Shown one piece after another: positions 61,889 to 64,000 of a stretch of DNA of 64,000 nucleotides. Numbering within the stretch: the first letter of the stretch is position 1; each line of letters begins with the position of its first letter. Origin of the DNA: Pigmentiphaga sp. NML030171 (GTDB taxonomy: Bacteria > Pseudomonadota > Gammaproteobacteria > Burkholderiales > Burkholderiaceae_B); NCBI RefSeq assembly GCF_002188635.1, contig NZ_NINX01000029.1:270829-334828 (forward strand), given 5' to 3'. Below the pieces are notes generated by a model. That model ran no database searches. It saw only the letters and a program-made list of their open reading frames with translations, and was not told where the DNA came from. The position numbers and the translations under genes are program-made.

Positions 61889-63448
61889 ATGCCCATGGTG
61901 GTCGAGCCCCAATCCCTGGATAGTCTGAGTCCCGAGCAACTGCGCTCGGCGCTGCTGTCCATGCTGCAAGCCGCTGCTGCCAAGGACCAGGAACTGGCCT
62001 TCAAGCAGACCCTCATCGACAAGCTCACGCACGAGAACGCGCTCTTGAAGCGCATGAAGTTCGCCGCCCAGTCAGAGCGCTTCAGCCCTGAGCAGAAGAG
62101 CCTGCTCGACGACGAGATCGAAGCGGACCTGGCGGCCGTGGCCAGCGAGATCGACGGGCTGTCGCAGGCGCAAACGCCGACTACCCCCGAGAAGAAACAA
62201 GCCAAGCGCTTGCCACTGCCCGCCCACCTGCCACGTCGCGAGATCCGCCACGAGCCCGCGTCCACCACCTGCTCGTGTGGCTGCCAGATGAAACGCATCG
62301 GGGAGGACGTGGCTGAGAAGCTGGACTACGTGCCTGGCGTGTTCAGCGTCGAACGCCACATCCGCGGCAAGTGGGCATGCGCCCAGTGCCAGAGCATTCA
62401 ACAGGCGCCGGTCGACGCGCACGTCATCGACAAAGGCATCCCCACCGCCGGCCTGCTGGCCCAGGTGCTGGTGGGCAAGTACGCCGATCACCTGCCGCTG
62501 TACCGGCAGGAGGCGATCTTCGGCCGCGCCGGCCTGGCCATCCCGCGCTCGACCCTGGCGCAATGGGTAGGCACCTGCGGCGTGCGGTTGCAGCCGCTGG
62601 TCGATGCCTTGAAGGACGAGATCCTCAGCCACCGGGTGCTGCACGCCGATGAGACTCCGGTGGCCATGCTCAAGCCCGGCGATGGCAAGACGCACCGCGC
62701 CTACCTCTGGGCCTATGCGCCGGGGGCGTTTGAAGACATCAAGGCCGTGGTCTACGACTTCTGCGAGTCTCGCTCGGGCGAGCATGCCCGGCGCTTCCTG
62801 GGCCATGGCACCGACAAGGCCTGGAAGGGAAGTCTGACCTGCGACGACTTCAGTGGCTACAAGGCCCTGATCGCCAGCGGCGTGACCGAGGTGGGTTGCC
62901 TGGCGCATGCCCGGCGCAAGTTCTACGATCTGCACGCGGCCAACCAGAGCCAGATCGCCGAGCTCGCCCTGCAACAGTTCGCCCGGGTCTATGACATCGA
63001 GCGCGAGGTCAGGGATCTGGGCGCCGAACAACGGCAAATCGTTCGACAGCAGCAGACAAGGCCCATCCTGGATGCCCTGCACGAGTGGATGACACTGCAA
63101 CGGCGACAGGTGCCCGACGGATCGGCAACCGCCAAGGCGCTGGACTACAGCCTGCGAAGATGGGATGCGCTGACCCGATTCGTGGGTGACGGACAACTGC
63201 CCGTGGACAACAACTGGATCGAGAACCAGATCCGGCCCATTGCCGTCGGTCGCAACAACTGGCTGTTTGCCGGTAGTTTGCGCGCGGGCCAGCGGGCCGC
63301 CGCCGTCATGAGCCTGATCCAGTCGGCGCGCATGAACGGGCACGACCCGTATGCCTACCTCAAGGAAGTGCTCACGCGGCTGCCCACGCACAAAGCCAGT
63401 CGCATCGACGAACTCTTGCCGCACCGCTGGCAACCAGGCGCCATCTAA
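61889..63448 (+). CDS. tnpC: IS66-family transposase TnpC
   Basis: The 519-residue protein has an N-terminal coiled coil (LAFKQTLIDKLTHENALLKRMKFAAQSERF). A zinc-binding region follows (TTCSCGCQMKRIGEDVAEKLDYVPGVFSVERHIRGKWACAQC). The DDE core has LHADETPV, GCLAHARRKFYDL and DNNWIENQIRPIAVGRNNWLFAGS. The gene looks intact. The start at 61889 or 61895 fits the usual length. Confidence 0.9.
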   Translation: MPMVVEPQSLDSLSPEQLRSALLSMLQAAAAKDQELAFKQTLIDKLTHENALLKRMKFAAQSERFSPEQKSLLDDEIEADLAAVASEIDGLSQAQTPTTPEKKQAKRLPLPAHLPRREIRHEPASTTCSCGCQMKRIGEDVAEKLDYVPGVFSVERHIRGKWACAQCQSIQQAPVDAHVIDKGIPTAGLLAQVLVGKYADHLPLYRQEAIFGRAGLAIPRSTLAQWVGTCGVRLQPLVDALKDEILSHRVLHADETPVAMLKPGDGKTHRAYLWAYAPGAFEDIKAVVYDFCESRSGEHARRFLGHGTDKAWKGSLTCDDFSGYKALIASGVTEVGCLAHARRKFYDLHAANQSQIAELALQQFARVYDIEREVRDLGAEQRQIVRQQQTRPILDALHEWMTLQRRQVPDGSATAKALDYSLRRWDALTRFVGDGQLPVDNNWIENQIRPIAVGRNNWLFAGSLRAGQRAAAVMSLIQSARMNGHDPYAYLKEVLTRLPTHKASRIDELLPHRWQPGAI

Positions 63449-63500
63449 GTCTCAGCCACGTCCGCCGGTGGCGGTCAACATGGGATCACCGCGCGCTTAC

Positions 63501-63558
63501 GGAGCAAGCGCAACAGCGCTTGCCTTCGATGTTGATCGATAGCCTGCATGAACAAGTG
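63501..63558 (+). repeat. 58-bp inverted repeat, right copy (inside IS110 half)
   Basis: Exact reverse complement of 54671-54728. It is bounded on the left by the IS66 right end and on the right by the IS110 C-terminal part. Confidence 0.95.
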
Positions 63559-63776
63559 CGGCGCATCGGGCAACTGCAGGCCGACATCGTCGCGATCGAG
63601 CGTCGCCTCTCACAGCAGCTTCGCCAAAGCAGTGCGTGCAAAGCGGTGGCCGAGATTCCCGGCGTGGGGTTGATGACGGCAACGGCGGTCGTCTCCAGCA
63701 TGGGCTCACCAACGGCCTTCAAAGATGGTAGGGAGTTCGCTGCCTGGATCGGCCTGGTGCCGCGGCAAACCGGCAC
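63501..63776 (+). pseudogene. IS110-family transposase, C-terminal part
   Basis: SMLIDSLHEQVRRIGQLQADIVAIERRLSQQL...AVAEIPGVGLMTATAVVSSMGSPTAFKDGREFAAWIGLVPRQTGTG is the IS110 Transposase_20 domain start. It breaks off near 63776 into ABC-transporter sequence, so the final 60-100 residues are missing. The first 58 bp are identical, in inverse orientation, to 54671-54728. Confidence 0.82.
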
Positions 63777-64000
63777 GGGTGGCCTTGCTGAAGACCGTGG
63801 GCCTGGATGGACGTGCCCGGCACCAGGCGCGCGAGCTGGCCCACGGCCAGCAGGCCGTCACGATGTCGGGTGGCGAACAGCAGATGCTTGCCATCGCCCG
63901 AGCCGCGGCATCCAAGCCGAAATTCATCCTCCTGGACGAACCCTCGGAGGGCATCATGCCTTTGCTCGTGGATGAGATGTTCCGCTACTTCCGAACGCTC
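63777..64000 (+). pseudogene. Fragment of LivG/LivF-type ABC ATPase, possible fusion, runs off the window
   Basis: The frame VALLKTVGLDGRARHQARELAHGQQAVTMSGGEQQMLAIARAAASKPKFILLDEPSEGIMPLLVDEMFRYFRTL is open to the window end. SGGEQQMLAIARA is the ABC signature, LLDEPSEGIMP the Walker B. The part before AHGQQ looks like LivG, and the part after it looks like LivF. This suggests a deletion fusion of two adjacent ATPase genes, or an unusual single gene. The Walker A region is absent because of the IS110 junction. Confidence 0.7.

Larger units (their letters stand above)
61550..63500 (+). mobile_element. IS66-family element, left end removed by the IS3 element
   Basis: The element starts abruptly inside tnpB at the IS3 right end. 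It includes a full tnpC and ends at the right terminal sequence GCGCGCTTAC (reverse complement GTAAGCGCGC, an IS66-type end) at 63500. The left repeat, tnpA and the tnpB start are missing. It is inserted directly next to IS110 sequence at 63501. Confidence 0.82.

Overview
The window is GC-rich DNA from a betaproteobacterium, most likely an Alcaligenaceae member (Bordetella/Achromobacter-like). This is inferred from a Tn4371-type conjugative element, a Bug-type tricarboxylate receptor, a Gram-negative porin and a general gene style typical of that family. No rRNA, tRNA or CRISPR array was seen.

Region 1 (1 to about 24256) is the right-hand part of an integrative and conjugative element (ICE) of the Tn4371 family. 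It starts inside a copper-resistance cargo block. The sensor kinase/response regulator pair (copS truncated by the window edge, copR) is transcribed leftwards. A rightward series follows: multicopper oxidase CopA, outer-membrane CopB, a DUF411 protein, a DUF2933 protein, a Cu+ P-type ATPase, CopC, CopD and a CopK-like periplasmic protein. A 16-bp palindrome in the copR/copA gap is the probable CopR box, and a half-site recurs before the CopK-like gene. Next come a LysR regulator, an EexN-like lipoprotein and the mating-pair formation cluster traG, copG-type gene, trbB-C-D-E-J, a second EexN-like lipoprotein, trbL-F-G-I and a DUF2274 gene. These are mostly joined by 4-bp start/stop overlaps. 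A terminator follows, then the 8-bp core TTTTTCAT (24249-24256), which I read as attR.

Region 2 (24253 to about 46650) is ordinary chromosome. It holds a semialdehyde dehydrogenase whose stop codon lies inside the att core, a flavin monooxygenase, an ECF41-type sigma factor, a LEA-type lipoprotein, a TetR/VOC pair and a membrane PQQ dehydrogenase. It continues with DUF5924-, DUF808-, DUF937- and EcsC-type proteins, a porin, and a lipoprotein followed by a hydrolase with a C-terminal DUF2135-like domain. The remainder is a Bug receptor, a PAP2 phosphatase, an isochorismatase, an MFS-MarR operon, a PadR-Fur pair, and a LysR regulator divergent from a deaminase. Several promoters carry near-perfect palindromic operators. 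Two copies of a roughly 48-bp repeat both sit between convergent genes.

Region 3 (about 46650 to 50240) is decaying. Fragments of a LysR gene, a molybdenum hydroxylase large subunit and a CoxG-like gene flank an intact TetR gene, an SDR gene and an MFS gene with an apparent internal deletion.

Region 4 (50423 to 64000) is an accessory, insertion-sequence-rich zone. It has a hipBA toxin-antitoxin pair, an XRE regulator with a membrane protein, and a broken lipoprotein. A catabolic cluster (VOC protein, FAD monooxygenase, truncated GMC oxidoreductase, LysR) and remains of a branched-chain-amino-acid-type ABC transporter have been cut up by IS3 (two), IS110 (two halves), IS21 and IS66 elements. 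The two IS110 halves lie in opposite orientation and share an exact 58-bp segment. Inverting the roughly 8.9 kb between them would rejoin one transposase reading frame, which suggests a past inversion.
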